The position numbers were made by a program, and so were the translations under genes. A DNA stretch of 64,000 nucleotides from contig SVRW01000004.1 of assembly GCA_015064625.1 (NCBI GenBank), positions 37,861-101,860 on the forward strand. Reading direction: 5' to 3'. Every line of letters starts with the position of its first letter. Within the stretch, counting starts at the first letter, position 1. Origin of the DNA: Oscillospiraceae bacterium. GTDB lineage: Bacteria > Bacillota > Clostridia > Oscillospirales > CAG-382. A model generated the notes under the pieces. The model was not told the DNA's origin and made no database searches. It was given only the letters and a program-made list of their open reading frames with translations. Shown here in pieces: positions 6,889 through 17,257 of the stretch.

Positions 6889-9636
6889 ATGATGAAAAAA
6901 ACAATTATTTCTTTCTGTAATTTTGTGAGATCCAAAAATTTATTTTACTATTTATCAGCACCGATATTGACATTTTTGGTTTTCTCCATTATCTTTTCAG
7001 TAAATAACATTTACCCTTTCGGTGAAGAACCTATTGCATGGTGCGACCTCAAACAGCAAGGGATACCTTTGCTTATGAACCTTAAGGATGCATTAAGCGG
7101 AAATGGAAGCGTTCTTTACAGCTTTAACAATGCATCTGGAATGAACTTCTGGGGTGTATTTTTGTTCTTTCTTTCCAATCCTTTTTCATTCCTTTGCGTT
7201 TTCTTTGAAAAATCAGAGCTTTATTTGGTTGTAAATCTTCTTATAATCTTAAAGCTAATGACAGCCTCCTTTACGGCAACATTTTTCTTCATAAAAAGCA
7301 ATAAGTATTTGCAAAAAGGTATTTCTGTCGCATTGGGCCTTTCATATGCATTATGTGCATATGGTCTTATGTATTACCAGAATATAATGTGGCTGGACCT
7401 TATGTATTTATATCCCCTTCTCGCTTTAGGTATAGAGAGAGTCATCCACAGAAAAGGATATGGATTTTATACCGCTATATTAGCTCTTTGCGTTATATTC
7501 AATTTTTATCTGAGCTATATGGTTGTTATTGCAGTTCTCATCATTATTGGTGTTTATCTGCTTGTTTCAAATCAGACCAAAGAAGAAAAAAGAATAGTTG
7601 CTTTCGATTTTTTCAAAGGATCAGCTATAGCGGCTATGCTTTCTGCGGTTTCATGGCTTCCTGCTTTTCTTCAATATAGCAGTTCAGGAAGAGGAGAAGA
7701 CATTATTGAAACTCTCGGAACATCCAACTGGTATTCAAATTCCGACACGATTATTTTACTGTTGCTTTCAACAACAATAATTTTGCCTGGATTTATTTCA
7801 ATTATAAAGCCCGACAGAAAAAGAGTTGCAACCTTCGTTTCTTTCGTTCTTTTTACGCTCCCAATTTTCGTTGAACCTATAAATAAAATGTGGCATACGG
7901 GAAGCTATATGGCATTTCCTGGAAGATACGCTTTTATAACAACATTTACAGGTCTTGAAATGGTGGCTTTAGCTTTTGAAGATAAATCCACAAATCCTTG
8001 TTTCTCACCCATTGAAGAAAGTTTCTTTTCAAAATCAAATCTGATTGCAAAAATAAAAAGCTTTTTCACATCTGACAAGTTAACAGAATGTATTTTATTT
8101 TCAATTACAGGTATTATAACGATTTATCTTCTCGGCGAAAAAATTGCAACAGATTGGTTTATTAAAAACGAAGAAGTTCTCTCCAAATATACGGATTCCC
8201 TTTGGAGCAACAAGGAACAGCTCATGCTTACCTTGAAGGTTGCAGGAGTTTTCGCATTTGTTTATATTATTTTTACCGCAATTTACAAATTGAAGCTTGT
8301 ATCCAAAAGGATATTTGCCATATTCCTCACAGGTATTATTATATGCGAAGGAATATTTGCAATTAACGTTTATGCGGTTTCCGTTGTAAACAGAAACGTT
8401 TTTGACGGATACGAAGACTTCCTTGACCTTGAAGGTAAAATTGAGGATGATGATTTTTACAGAATAAAAACAGAAAAAAAATATCACGATTCAAACCTTT
8501 TAGGTGCTTTAGGATATAATTCAATAGGTCATTACACTTCCCTTTCAAACCTTGATTATATGAACGCATATAAGGCTCTCGGTTATTCTTCATCCTGGAT
8601 GGAGCTTTCAACATACGGAGGCACAGAGCTTTCAAATGCAATTATGTGCGTTAAATATAACGTTATAAAGAAAAAATCAAATCAATGCGTATATACAAAC
8701 GGTACGTACAGCATTTTTGAAAATCCTTATTCTCTCGGACTTGGCGTTAAATATTCGGGTATAGACGACGTTTTTGCCTGCGATGAAGGCTCAAGAATTG
8801 ATTATCAGGAAAAGATTTTTGCTTCACTTTTTGGAAGCGATGAAAATCTTTTCGAAAAATACGAACCAACAACCCTGAAAGATTGTGAAATTTCAAAAAA
8901 AGGCGATAAAATCAAAATTGAAGGTAAAGGTACTATCACGTATATCATAGACGTAAAAGGGCGTCAGAGTCTTTATTTTGACGGTTTCGGTGAATACAGC
9001 AACGACCTCAGACAATCAATAAACAAAGGATTTTCAATTTCCGTAAACGGAAAAAGAAGTTCTCTTTTCCCCGATGGCTTATACACAGGGCTTGTCCATC
9101 TCGGCACTTTTGAAGACGAACAAGTAAAAGTAACACTTGAAACCAGAAAGAACAATATGACGTTGCATTCCTTCGGAATCGCAGGACTAAAAAAAGACGT
9201 TCTTGAAAAAGCCGTTGAAAATGCTGATTCTGGATATCTCAAGACGGAAGACAACAAGGTTATTGGAACAGTTAACGGCAAAGAAGGTGAACATCTTTTC
9301 GTTTCTGTACCCTACGATGACGGTTTCAAAGTTACTGTAAACGGCGAAAAGGTTAATGCAGAAAAGGTATTCGGAGATTTCTATTCAATTCCTTTGAAAG
9401 ACGGAGAGAACGTTATTGAGATGAAGTACACTCCAAATGGTTTCACTTTGGGACTCCTTATTACTATTTTGGGTGCACTAATTGCAGGAGTTATATATTT
9501 CTTGAAAAAGAAGAAAATTTCGTTCACTTTCATTGAAAACAAGAAGTTTCTTTTCTCCTTTGCATTTATCGGTTTGTTTGTAGTTGTAATTTGTCTGATT
9601 TATCTTTTCCCAATGGCTGTTAAAATTTTCTATTAG
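6889..9636 (+). CDS. YfhO-family multi-spanning membrane protein
   Basis: About 915 residues, start ATG at 6889 or 6892. A hydrophobic N-terminal half (residues 20-500) has about eleven membrane segments, including GLSYALCAYGLMYYQNIMWLDLMYLYPLLALGIERV near 150, the characteristic loop of the YfhO family. It is followed by an extracytoplasmic region (about 530-860), and a pair of transmembrane helices closes the protein. YfhO proteins resemble lipid-linked-sugar glycosyltransferases (GT-C fold) and have been linked to glycosylation of lipoteichoic acid or other surface polymers. It is followed at 24 bp by the HPr-kinase-like gene. Confidence 0.85.
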   Translation: MMKKTIISFCNFVRSKNLFYYLSAPILTFLVFSIIFSVNNIYPFGEEPIAWCDLKQQGIPLLMNLKDALSGNGSVLYSFNNASGMNFWGVFLFFLSNPFSFLCVFFEKSELYLVVNLLIILKLMTASFTATFFFIKSNKYLQKGISVALGLSYALCAYGLMYYQNIMWLDLMYLYPLLALGIERVIHRKGYGFYTAILALCVIFNFYLSYMVVIAVLIIIGVYLLVSNQTKEEKRIVAFDFFKGSAIAAMLSAVSWLPAFLQYSSSGRGEDIIETLGTSNWYSNSDTIILLLLSTTIILPGFISIIKPDRKRVATFVSFVLFTLPIFVEPINKMWHTGSYMAFPGRYAFITTFTGLEMVALAFEDKSTNPCFSPIEESFFSKSNLIAKIKSFFTSDKLTECILFSITGIITIYLLGEKIATDWFIKNEEVLSKYTDSLWSNKEQLMLTLKVAGVFAFVYIIFTAIYKLKLVSKRIFAIFLTGIIICEGIFAINVYAVSVVNRNVFDGYEDFLDLEGKIEDDDFYRIKTEKKYHDSNLLGALGYNSIGHYTSLSNLDYMNAYKALGYSSSWMELSTYGGTELSNAIMCVKYNVIKKKSNQCVYTNGTYSIFENPYSLGLGVKYSGIDDVFACDEGSRIDYQEKIFASLFGSDENLFEKYEPTTLKDCEISKKGDKIKIEGKGTITYIIDVKGRQSLYFDGFGEYSNDLRQSINKGFSISVNGKRSSLFPDGLYTGLVHLGTFEDEQVKVTLETRKNNMTLHSFGIAGLKKDVLEKAVENADSGYLKTEDNKVIGTVNGKEGEHLFVSVPYDDGFKVTVNGEKVNAEKVFGDFYSIPLKDGENVIEMKYTPNGFTLGLLITILGALIAGVIYFLKKKKISFTFIENKKFLFSFAFIGLFVVVICLIYLFPMAVKIFY

Positions 9637-9660
9637 CCTATATGAAAACAGGAGGCCTTT

Positions 9661-10353
9661 ATGATTTATTCTATTGCAGGTATTACCGTTGAGCTTGACT
9701 TCAAATATAAATACGGTGAGGAAAAATGCGAAAGATATTTATCAGAAGGTTCTCCTGTTTTTTCTGCTTTCGCTACAGATGATGAAATTCAAAAAGAAAA
9801 ATTAAACACCCCCGAAAATTCTCTTGAAGCATGTGAGTTTGATTGTGTTTTCAGAAAGCTTTACAACTATGCACCAAAGGAAGGCAGGATGCTTGTTCAC
9901 GGAGCAGCTCTTATGATGCACGGAAAAGCCTTTTTGTTCACAGCTCCGTCAGGTACAGGAAAAAGCACACATATAAAATTATGGGGAAAGAAATTTGGAA
10001 AGGACGTAACCGTAATTGACGGAGACAAACCCTTCGTTAGCTTTGAAAATGGAAAGGCTTTCGTTTGGGGAAGTCCGAGAAGCGGAAAAGAAGGATGGAA
10101 CAACCCTATATCTGCTCCTCTTTGTGGAATTGCGTTTTTAGTACGAAGTGAAAAAAACAGAATAGAAAAAGTCTCCCCTTTGGAAATGGCTGAAAAGTTT
10201 TTCGCCCAATGCTATATTCCTAAAAGCAAAGATACGGCTTTATTAAGTGTTGAAATGATAAATGGGATATTATCCACTGTCCCTTTATATAAGCTTTATT
10301 GCAACATGGAAATAGAAGCGGCAGAAATAGCATTTAACGGAATGAACAATTAA
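9661..10353 (+). CDS. HPr kinase-like P-loop protein
   Basis: 230 residues with a Walker A motif APSGTGKST at 95-103 preceded by LVHGAALMMHGKAFLFTAP, the signature of the HPr kinase/phosphorylase-like fold. A possible Walker B, VTVIDGDKPFV, is near 115. True HprK has an N-terminal DRTGG domain and a longer C-terminus; both are missing here, so this is a stand-alone HprK-like protein of unknown target, of the kind found with peptide-modification (PqqD) cassettes. No PqqD or peptide gene is visible nearby. The start follows AGGAGG. Confidence 0.7.
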   Translation: MIYSIAGITVELDFKYKYGEEKCERYLSEGSPVFSAFATDDEIQKEKLNTPENSLEACEFDCVFRKLYNYAPKEGRMLVHGAALMMHGKAFLFTAPSGTGKSTHIKLWGKKFGKDVTVIDGDKPFVSFENGKAFVWGSPRSGKEGWNNPISAPLCGIAFLVRSEKNRIEKVSPLEMAEKFFAQCYIPKSKDTALLSVEMINGILSTVPLYKLYCNMEIEAAEIAFNGMNN

Positions 10354-10357
10354 ATAG

Positions 10358-10400
10358 AAAAGACTTGCGTATGAGATATCTCGTACACAAGTCTTTTTTA
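10358..10400. terminator. Terminator between convergent HprK-like gene and prfA
   Basis: AAAAGACTTG (10358-10367) and ACAAGTCTTTTTT (10386-10398) form a stem with T-runs on both strands, fitting a shared bidirectional terminator. Confidence 0.8.
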
Positions 10401-10433
10401 ATTAAGAAAAAACTATTACATATAAAACATATA

Positions 10434-11498
10434 TTAGCCTGCAGCCAAGCGTTCTGCACGGTCTGCTGTTATGAGGGCATCTATCATTTCGTCAAGCTTT
10501 CCGTTAAGGAAATTTTCAAGGTAATAGAGGGTAAGACCTATACGGTGGTCAGAAACACGTCCCTGCGGATAATTATAGGTACGTATACGTTCGCTTCTGT
10601 CACCCGTGCCCACCTGACTCTTACGTTGAGAAGCAACTTCATCAGCCTTCTTTGAACATTCAAGGTCATAAAGTCTGGATTTCATAACCTTCAAGGCTTT
10701 TTCCTTGTTTTTAAGCTGGCTACGCTCATCTTGGCAGTCAACAACTATACCCGTTGGAATGTGGATTATTCTTATGGCAGATTCCGTTTTATTAACGTGC
10801 TGTCCGCCTGCGCCTGAGCTATGATGTCTTGTAATCTCAAGCTCGTCCATATTAAGCTCAAATTCCACGTCTTCTGCTTCGGGAAGTACGGCAACGGTTA
10901 CTGTTGAGGTGTGAATTCTTCCTTGAGTTTCCGTTTCGGGAACACGCTGAACACGATGAACGCCGCTTTCAAACTTAAAGCGTGAATATGCACCTTCTCC
11001 CACAACCATAAAGGACACTTCCTTAAAGCCTCCAAGTTCTGTTTCGTTTGCATAAAGAAGCTCTGTTTTGAAGCCTGCAGATTCTGCATACATATTATAC
11101 ATTCTGTAGAGAACAGCAGCGAAAAGGGATGCTTCTTCCCCACCTGCACCGCCTCTTATTTCAATAATAACGTTTTTGTCATCGTTTGGATCTTTGGGAA
11201 GGAGCAACTCTTTTAATTTCTGTTCAGCAGAAGTGCAAAATTCGTTTGATTCCTGAATCTCCGCCTTGGCAAGCTCACGCATTTCTGCATCCTGCTCTAC
11301 TGCAAGGATTTCTTCTGCATCGGCTATATTTTTCTTTGCCTGCTTATATGAACGGAAAACTTCCACAATATCCGTTAAGGATTTATATTCTTTGATATAT
11401 TTTCTATAAAGGTCCATATCGTTCATCACTTCCGTTGATGAAAGCTTTTCTTCTATCTCAATATACCTTTCTTCGATACTTTGAAGCTTAGTTAACAT
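10434..11498 (-). CDS. prfA: Peptide chain release factor 1
   Basis: 354 residues, normal length. It has the universal GGQ motif in [18 protein letters not shown] (peptidyl-tRNA hydrolysis) and the RF1 codon-recognition tripeptide of the P-x-T class (here PET, in [12 protein letters not shown]), which reads UAA and UAG. The N-terminal helical domain is complete. The start follows AGGAGG. It is divergent from the S1-domain gene. Confidence 0.97.
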   Translation of the reverse strand: MLTKLQSIEERYIEIEEKLSSTEVMNDMDLYRKYIKEYKSLTDIVEVFRSYKQAKKNIADAEEILAVEQDAEMRELAKAEIQESNEFCTSAEQKLKELLLPKDPNDDKNVIIEIRGGAGGEEASLFAAVLYRMYNMYAESAGFKTELLYANETELGGFKEVSFMVVGEGAYSRFKFESGVHRVQRVPETETQGRIHTSTVTVAVLPEAEDVEFELNMDELEITRHHSSGAGGQHVNKTESAIRIIHIPTGIVVDCQDERSQLKNKEKALKVMKSRLYDLECSKKADEVASQRKSQVGTGDRSERIRTYNYPQGRVSDHRIGLTLYYLENFLNGKLDEMIDALITADRAERLAAG

Positions 11499-11580
11499 GG
11501 ATTTTGCCTCCTATAGTAATATTTTATATTGTCTTTGCATAGGATAGTACAAAGTCAAAAAAGATTTTTAAAATTTCTGT

Positions 11581-12579
11581 GTGAAAGGAGTTACGTCTAA
11601 AAAACGTAAAAATCAGATGAAAACAAGCTTCAATTCAATCTCACAAACCAGCTTCTTACCCGAAGGAAGACTTTTATTTACAGCCCAGAATTATTCCCGT
11701 ATGAAAAACTTGGATTCTTTAATAAAAGCAATGGATGAACAGGTTATTCTGGAAGGGAGAGCTGTACTTTGTGATAATCATCATAATCTCCACGTTGAAA
11801 TGGGAAATTTCAAAGGAATAATCCCTGCTGATGAATGTGTTTACTCATCATTTCCCATAAAGGACGTTGCTATCATAAGTCGGGTTGGAAAAAGCGTTTC
11901 ATTCGTTATAACCGATATAACCGTTGGAGAACGAGGAGAACCGTTTATTCTCCTTTCCCGAGCAAAAGCTCAAAAGTCTTGCATCGATGAATACATATCA
12001 TCCCTTGTTCCTGGGGACATAATAGATGCAAAGATAACCCATATGGAGAACTTCGGATGCTTTGTCGATATCGGTTGCGGAGTTATTTCATTGCTCAGCA
12101 TAGATACAATGTCCGTGTCACGAATTTCTCATCCCAAAGACAGATTTTTCACAGGTGAATCAATCAAGGTTATTATTAAAACTCCTGCAGATGATACAGG
12201 CAGAGTAACGTTAAGCCATAAAGAACTCCTTGGCACATGGGAAGAAAACGCATCTTTGTTCTCCGTTGGAGAAACTGTATCGGGTCCCGTACGTAGCATT
12301 GAAAGCTACGGAGTGTTTATTGAGCTTACTCCCAACCTTGCAGGTCTTGCGGAATACAAGGAAGGAATATCGGCAGGACAGATAGCAACAGTTTACATAA
12401 AGAGCATTATCAAGGAAAAAATGAAGGTAAAGCTTGTTATAGTTGACTGTGTAACATCAGAGGGAATACGTCCCAAGCGGAATTATTTTATCAGTGAGGG
12501 TCACATTGACCGCTGGGTATACTCCCCTGACGTTTCAGACAGATTGATTGAAAGCGTTTTCAATGACGATAATTATTGA
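11581..12579 (+). CDS. S1 RNA-binding-domain protein
   Basis: 332 residues from GTG 11581, or 320 from ATG 11617; neither has a well-placed ribosome site (GGAG lies just inside the GTG frame), so the start is uncertain. It appears to have three OB-like S1 units: a diverged one at about 55-125, a clear one at 143-213 (GDIIDAKITHMENFGCFVDIG), and a third at 227-290 (GETVSGPVRSIESYGVFIEL). It resembles the reduced S1/RpsA-like proteins of Clostridia that bind RNA. Its 3' end overlaps the convergent hydratase gene by 20 bp. Confidence 0.8.
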   Translation: MKGVTSKKRKNQMKTSFNSISQTSFLPEGRLLFTAQNYSRMKNLDSLIKAMDEQVILEGRAVLCDNHHNLHVEMGNFKGIIPADECVYSSFPIKDVAIISRVGKSVSFVITDITVGERGEPFILLSRAKAQKSCIDEYISSLVPGDIIDAKITHMENFGCFVDIGCGVISLLSIDTMSVSRISHPKDRFFTGESIKVIIKTPADDTGRVTLSHKELLGTWEENASLFSVGETVSGPVRSIESYGVFIELTPNLAGLAEYKEGISAGQIATVYIKSIIKEKMKVKLVIVDCVTSEGIRPKRNYFISEGHIDRWVYSPDVSDRLIESVFNDDNY

Positions 12580-14818
12580 TAAGGCATCCGTCAAGAATTA
12601 TCTGACGGTCAGTTTTTGAAATCGGAGCAAAGCCAAGTTTCACGTTTTCCACAGTTCCATCTTTACGGACTATGGATGCGTTAACGTGGCTTTCTTCTTT
12701 TTCAATAGCGTTTTTGATGCCTTCAACGTAAATATAATCTCCATCGGAGCAATTAAGATCTTCGTTAAGAATAAATGGAATAACGCCCCAATTTATAAGA
12801 TTGGAAAGATAGCGTTTAGTTGCATATTCTTTAGCAATGTTTGCCCATGTTCCAAGAATTTTCTGACATGATACAGCTTGTTCACGTGCAGATCCATCTC
12901 CGGGTTTATATGCATATACAACAGTACCGAATCCCGTATCTGAAGAATACTTTGTTCCGAGTGCAGAGAAAACCTTATCTATTTCTTCCGTATTCATCTT
13001 ATCGAGAGAACCTTCTCTACGAGCTGTTTCAAATTCTCTGAAAGCTTTTGCGCATGGAACGTAGGAAGGAACTTTTCTTGAAAGAGCAAACTCTGCAAGT
13101 CTTTCGGGATTTGAACGGAATGATGAAGTTTCACCCGAAGGGATAAGCTCATCCGTTGTTGTTACAGGGTCTGTTATATATGCTGCAACCTTGAGAAGCA
13201 GATTATCTGTAAGAGGTGCCATTTCAGGCCAGTCTCTTATGTTAGGGCCGAATTTGAGCTTGGATTCACTATCAGGTTTACCAAAACCGCTATATACTCT
13301 TGCATTATATATTTCGGGATTGTATTCATATTCGGGAACAACGTCGTTATAATCAAACTGATCTGCACCTATGAGAACTCCTCTGTTTCTTGCAGTTGCC
13401 GCAATAGAGCGAGCATCCATCAATGCGACGGCAGAAAGCTGGCCTTCACCTGGCTTTGAACCTTCACGGTTGGGGAAGTTTCTCGTCGAATGTCTTATGG
13501 AAAGACCGCCGTTAAGAGGAACGTCACCTGCACCAAAGCAAGGACCGCAGAAAGCGGTTCTTAACGTTGCGCCGCTAAGCATAAGGCTTTCCATAGCACC
13601 TGCACGCATAGCCGCATACTGAACGGGTGCACTGGAAGGATAAACAGAAAGTGAGAAAACACCGTTACCCGTAGTTTGTCCTTTGAGAATTTCTGATGCG
13701 GCAATAAGGTTTTCGTATCCACCGCCTGCACAACCTGCGATAACACCTTGGTCAACACAGAATTTACCGCCTATGAGCTTATCACGGAGAGAAAATCCTG
13801 CCGTTTTACCGCCAAAAACTTCGGCAGCGTTTTGTTCAACGCCATAAAGGATATCTTCTGCATTTTCTAAAAATTCTCTTATAGTATATCCGTTTGAAGG
13901 ATGGAAAGGTAAAGCAATCATAGGCTCAACCTTTGAAAGATCAAGTTCTACAACACCATTATAGTAAGCAGGACGGTCAACCTTCATTTCTTTGTAGGAC
14001 TCGCCTCTGCCATGTTTTTTCAGATATTTTTCTGTAAGGCTATCCGTTTCCCAAACGGAAGAAAGACAAGTTGTTTCTGTTGTCATTACGTCGATACCAA
14101 TTCTATAATCCATTGAAATATTGGAAACACCTTCACCAATGAATTCAAGAATAGTATTCTTAACGAATCCGTTTGCAAAAACTGCTTTTATAAGAGCTAT
14201 TGCCACGTCCTGCGGTCCTACACCGTGAGAGGGCTTACCCGTAAGGTGAACAGCAACAACCTTTGGTCTGTCAACGTCGTAAGTTTTGCCAAGAATCTGT
14301 TTTACAAGCTCAGGTCCGCCTTCACCGATAGCAAGACATCCCAGAGCACCGTAGCGTGTATGACTGTCAGATCCGAGAATCATTTTACCAGGTGCGGCAT
14401 AGCATTCACGCATATACTGATGAATTACTGCAATATGAGGGGGAACGTAAATTCCACCATATTTAACTGCTGCGGACAAGCCAAAAGCATGGTCATCCTC
14501 ATTTATCGTACCACCAACGGCACAAAGGCTGTTATGGCAATTTGTAAGCACGTAAGGAACGGGAAATTTATCAAGACCCGTTGCACGAGCCGTCTGAATT
14601 ATACCAACGTATGTTATATCGTGGGATGCCAATGCATCAAATTTAATATTAAGTCTGTCTTCGGAAGTTCCAACGTTATGACTATTCAATATGGGATAAG
14701 AAAGAGTATTTTTGGAACATTCCAAGGCTGTCGTATTTTTCACATTTTCCGGAAGCGATTCTACGGAATCATAAAACTTACCGCAATAATACACGCCACC
14801 ATTTTTAAGCTCTATCAC
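12560..14818 (-). CDS. Aconitase-family hydratase (YbhJ-like)
   Basis: 752 residues starting at GTG 14818, eight bases after GGAGG; the frame is open to 14833 but that TTG lacks a site. Cluster-ligand cysteines are seen as NCHNSL near 92, GCAGGGYEN near 364 and CGPCFGAGD near 427, and the aconitase substrate-binding style motif GSDSHTRYG is near 153. Size and motifs fit the YbhJ branch of the aconitase superfamily rather than AcnA or AcnB, so the reaction is probably a dehydration/hydration of a tricarboxylate-like acid but is not proven. It starts 20 bp after obgE on the same strand. Confidence 0.78.
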   Translation of the reverse strand: MIELKNGGVYYCGKFYDSVESLPENVKNTTALECSKNTLSYPILNSHNVGTSEDRLNIKFDALASHDITYVGIIQTARATGLDKFPVPYVLTNCHNSLCAVGGTINEDDHAFGLSAAVKYGGIYVPPHIAVIHQYMRECYAAPGKMILGSDSHTRYGALGCLAIGEGGPELVKQILGKTYDVDRPKVVAVHLTGKPSHGVGPQDVAIALIKAVFANGFVKNTILEFIGEGVSNISMDYRIGIDVMTTETTCLSSVWETDSLTEKYLKKHGRGESYKEMKVDRPAYYNGVVELDLSKVEPMIALPFHPSNGYTIREFLENAEDILYGVEQNAAEVFGGKTAGFSLRDKLIGGKFCVDQGVIAGCAGGGYENLIAASEILKGQTTGNGVFSLSVYPSSAPVQYAAMRAGAMESLMLSGATLRTAFCGPCFGAGDVPLNGGLSIRHSTRNFPNREGSKPGEGQLSAVALMDARSIAATARNRGVLIGADQFDYNDVVPEYEYNPEIYNARVYSGFGKPDSESKLKFGPNIRDWPEMAPLTDNLLLKVAAYITDPVTTTDELIPSGETSSFRSNPERLAEFALSRKVPSYVPCAKAFREFETARREGSLDKMNTEEIDKVFSALGTKYSSDTGFGTVVYAYKPGDGSAREQAVSCQKILGTWANIAKEYATKRYLSNLINWGVIPFILNEDLNCSDGDYIYVEGIKNAIEKEESHVNASIVRKDGTVENVKLGFAPISKTDRQIILDGCLINNYRH

Positions 14819-14837
14819 TTTATTTGCCTCCAATTAT

Positions 14838-16106
14838 TTATTCAACGTAATTAAATTCAAGTCCGTATATTTCAACTGTATCGCCCTCTTTTATGCCTCT
14901 TTCAACAAGAGCCTCAAAAACCCCACCTTTTTTAAGAATCTTCTGGAAATAGTTGAAGGATTCGTAATCATCGAAATAAACACCGCCTGCAGCTCGTTTA
15001 ATCCATTCACCAGTTACATGATATACGCCGTTAACGTTTTCAATAACCGTTTCACGAACACGTTCTGGAGTTATGTCAAAGCTTATTTCGCTTTCATAGG
15101 CAATAATGGGAGGTAAGGTTTTCAAGGTTTCCGCAACGCCTTCTAAAAGCTCCTTAAGTCCTTTACCTGTCACGGCAGAAATATAATAAAGCTGCATATT
15201 TTTCTCTTTTGCAAAATCTTCAACGCCTTCAAGCAAAGATTCATCGTAAACAGAATCCTGCTTGTTTCCAACAAGAATCATCGGACGTGAAGCCAGAGCT
15301 GGACTGAATTTTTCCAATTCATTTATAATCTTTTTTATTTTTTCCAGAGCCATTTCTCCTTCTTCGCAGGATGCATCAAAAAGATGAAGCATAAGACGGC
15401 ATCTGTCTATATGTCTGAGGAAGTCATGTCCCAATCCTAATCCCTCGGAGGCTCCTTCGATAAGTCCTGGAATATCCGCAACAACGAACGTCTGCTCATA
15501 TACGGAAGCAACGCCCAAGTTTGGAGTTAAGGTTGTGAAAGGATAATTTCCGATTTTAGGGTTCGCGGCAGTTATCTTCGAGAGCAACGTTGATTTTCCA
15601 ACGTTAGGAAATCCTACTAAGCCAACGTCCGCAATCATTTTAAGCTCAAGGATTATATCACGTTCTTCGCCCTCTGTTCCGTTTTTAGCAAAGCGGGGAG
15701 CTTGTCTTGTGGGAGTTGCAAAATGGCTGTTTCCCCACCCGCCTTTTCCACCACGAGCGGCAATATATGGTTCTCCGTCGGACATATCATGGATAACCTT
15801 ACCCGTTTCCGCATCCTTTATAACAGTTCCCTTTGGAACGGGAAGGAAAAGGTCTGTTCCGCTTTTACCCGCAAAACGTTTTCCACCACCGTTTTCGCCA
15901 TTTTGGGCCACATGTTTTCTGCGGTTTTTATAATCAAGCAAGGTGTTTTTGCCCTCGTCAACAACGAAAATAACGTTTCCACCTCTACCACCGTCGCCAC
16001 CGTCAGGGCCACCATTGGGAACGTATTTCTCTCTACGGAACGAAACGCTTCCGTTCCCGCCGTTTCCCGCTTTTATATACATTTTTACTTTATCTATAAA
16101 GATCAC
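14838..16106 (-). CDS. obgE: Obg family GTPase, ribosome assembly
   Basis: 422 residues from GTG 16106, six bases after AGGTG. The glycine-rich Obg fold covers 1-155 (VKMYIKAGNGGNGSVSFRRE at the start). The G domain at about 160-330 has GFPNVGKST, DIPGLIEGASEGLGLGHDFLRH and the NKQD and SAVTGKG motifs. An OCT domain at 345-422 completes the Firmicutes architecture. Obg binds the 50S subunit late in assembly. It lies in the conserved rplU-prp-rpmA-obg order. Confidence 0.96.
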   Translation of the reverse strand: MIFIDKVKMYIKAGNGGNGSVSFRREKYVPNGGPDGGDGGRGGNVIFVVDEGKNTLLDYKNRRKHVAQNGENGGGKRFAGKSGTDLFLPVPKGTVIKDAETGKVIHDMSDGEPYIAARGGKGGWGNSHFATPTRQAPRFAKNGTEGEERDIILELKMIADVGLVGFPNVGKSTLLSKITAANPKIGNYPFTTLTPNLGVASVYEQTFVVADIPGLIEGASEGLGLGHDFLRHIDRCRLMLHLFDASCEEGEMALEKIKKIINELEKFSPALASRPMILVGNKQDSVYDESLLEGVEDFAKEKNMQLYYISAVTGKGLKELLEGVAETLKTLPPIIAYESEISFDITPERVRETVIENVNGVYHVTGEWIKRAAGGVYFDDYESFNYFQKILKKGGVFEALVERGIKEGDTVEIYGLEFNYVE

Positions 16107-16224
16107 TATGAACACCTCGCTTTTTCGGTTTATTTCTCCGTATTAACAAATTAGGAAGTATGCCAACCACACTTCCTAATCCATTAAACTATTTCGTTTT
16201 GATTTAAGGATTCAAGTTTACAAA

Positions 16225-16503
16225 TTATGCTTCGTAAACGCTAACCTTTTTTCTGCCACCAGCCATAGGTTCGAATTTAACAACCCCGCCTGCAAGAGCA
16301 AACAAAGTATCATCAGAACCACGGCCTACATTCTTGCCAGGGTGAATGCTTGTGCCGCGCTGACGAACGATAATGTTACCTGCGATAACTTTCTGACCGT
16401 CTGCACGTTTTACGCCAAGTCTTTTGGATTCGGAATCTCTGCCGTTCTTGGTAGAACCAACACCCTTTTTATGAGCAAAAAACTGAATTGATATTCTAAT
16501 CAT
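16225..16503 (-). CDS. rpmA: 50S ribosomal protein L27 (Prp-processed form)
   Basis: 92 residues from ATG 16503, after AAGGAGAG. The N-terminus [14 protein letters not shown] carries the QFFA motif that the Prp protease cuts in Firmicutes, exposing the HKKG end that reaches the peptidyl-transferase centre. [17 protein letters not shown] and [16 protein letters not shown] are standard L27. The gene for the protease precedes it directly. Confidence 0.97.
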   Translation of the reverse strand: MIRISIQFFAHKKGVGSTKNGRDSESKRLGVKRADGQKVIAGNIIVRQRGTSIHPGKNVGRGSDDTLFALAGGVVKFEPMAGGRKKVSVYEA

Positions 16504-16517
16504 TTCCAATACTCTCC

Positions 16518-16850
16518 TTATTTCGTATAATCTTTTTCCATAACTTTCACAAAGTCGGGATATTCGTCCGCAACTGAACGAATGCATTCAGAAAAGCATT
16601 CTATTGCTTTTGATATTTTATTATCCGTTTTAGTTACTGAAAATAATATTTCAGCTTTTTTCTCATCGGAAGAAAAATCAAACGGTATTTCAAAAACAGA
16701 ATCCGCCATATTTACGAAAAGCATCACCATTGAGCTTACAGAAGCACAAACAATGTCACTCCCCGCTTCAGCGTATCCTGAATGTCCCTTTACGTTGAAC
16801 CCTGTATATAAACAAGTCTCAGCGTCTTTAAAGAAAGTCGCCCTAATCAT
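16518..16850 (-). CDS. prp: Ribosomal-processing cysteine protease Prp (YsxB)
   Basis: 110 residues. His23 (in [13 protein letters not shown]) and Cys35 (in DIVCASVS) match the catalytic pair of the Prp family. Prp removes the N-terminal extension of L27 ending in QFFA, and that extension is present in the next gene. It sits between rplU and rpmA with gaps of 14 bp on each side, the standard Firmicutes arrangement. Confidence 0.95.
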   Translation of the reverse strand: MIRATFFKDAETCLYTGFNVKGHSGYAEAGSDIVCASVSSMVMLFVNMADSVFEIPFDFSSDEKKAEILFSVTKTDNKISKAIECFSECIRSVADEYPDFVKVMEKDYTK

Positions 16851-16864
16851 CTTACTCTCGATAA

Positions 16865-17173
16865 TTAAGCTTCGATAGTTGTAATCTGAACCTTTGTGTA
16901 AGGCTGTCTGTGACCGATATGTTTTCTTTCGTTTTTCTTGGATTTGTAACGATAGATATCAATCTTTTTGCCTTTGCCGTTTTTGATAACGTTTGCGTTA
17001 ACTTTGCAGTCCAACAAAGGAGCGCCAACTTTAAAACCGTCAGCACCGGATACAGCAAGAACCTTATCGAAAACGATAGCCTGTCCATCCTCTACATTAA
17101 GTTTTTCAACGAAAAGAATATCTCCTTCGCTTACCTTGTACTGCTTCCCGCCTGTCTCAATAATTGCAAACAC
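16865..17173 (-). CDS. rplU: 50S ribosomal protein L21
   Basis: 102 residues from GTG 17173, six bases after GAGAGGTG. The typical L21 start is [17 protein letters not shown], and [19 protein letters not shown] is near the end. It is the first gene of the rplU-prp-rpmA-obgE operon and is driven by a consensus promoter with a structured leader. Confidence 0.97.
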   Translation of the reverse strand: MFAIIETGGKQYKVSEGDILFVEKLNVEDGQAIVFDKVLAVSGADGFKVGAPLLDCKVNANVIKNGKGKKIDIYRYKSKKNERKHIGHRQPYTKVQITTIEA

Positions 17174-17251
17174 GAAAAGCACCTCTCTTTCTTTTATGTC
17201 TCGCTGTGGCTCGGGGCGGCTTACGCACTTAAAAAGCCCCACACATGCGGC
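17174..17251 (-). ncRNA. Candidate L21 leader RNA
   Basis: The roughly 78-nt leader between the promoter and rplU can fold with GTGTGGGGC against GCCCC and GCCAC segments. L21 leaders (autoregulatory mRNA structures before rplU) are known from low-GC Gram-positive bacteria. A match here rests on position and stem potential only. Confidence 0.5.
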
Positions 17252-17257
17252 TTATCG

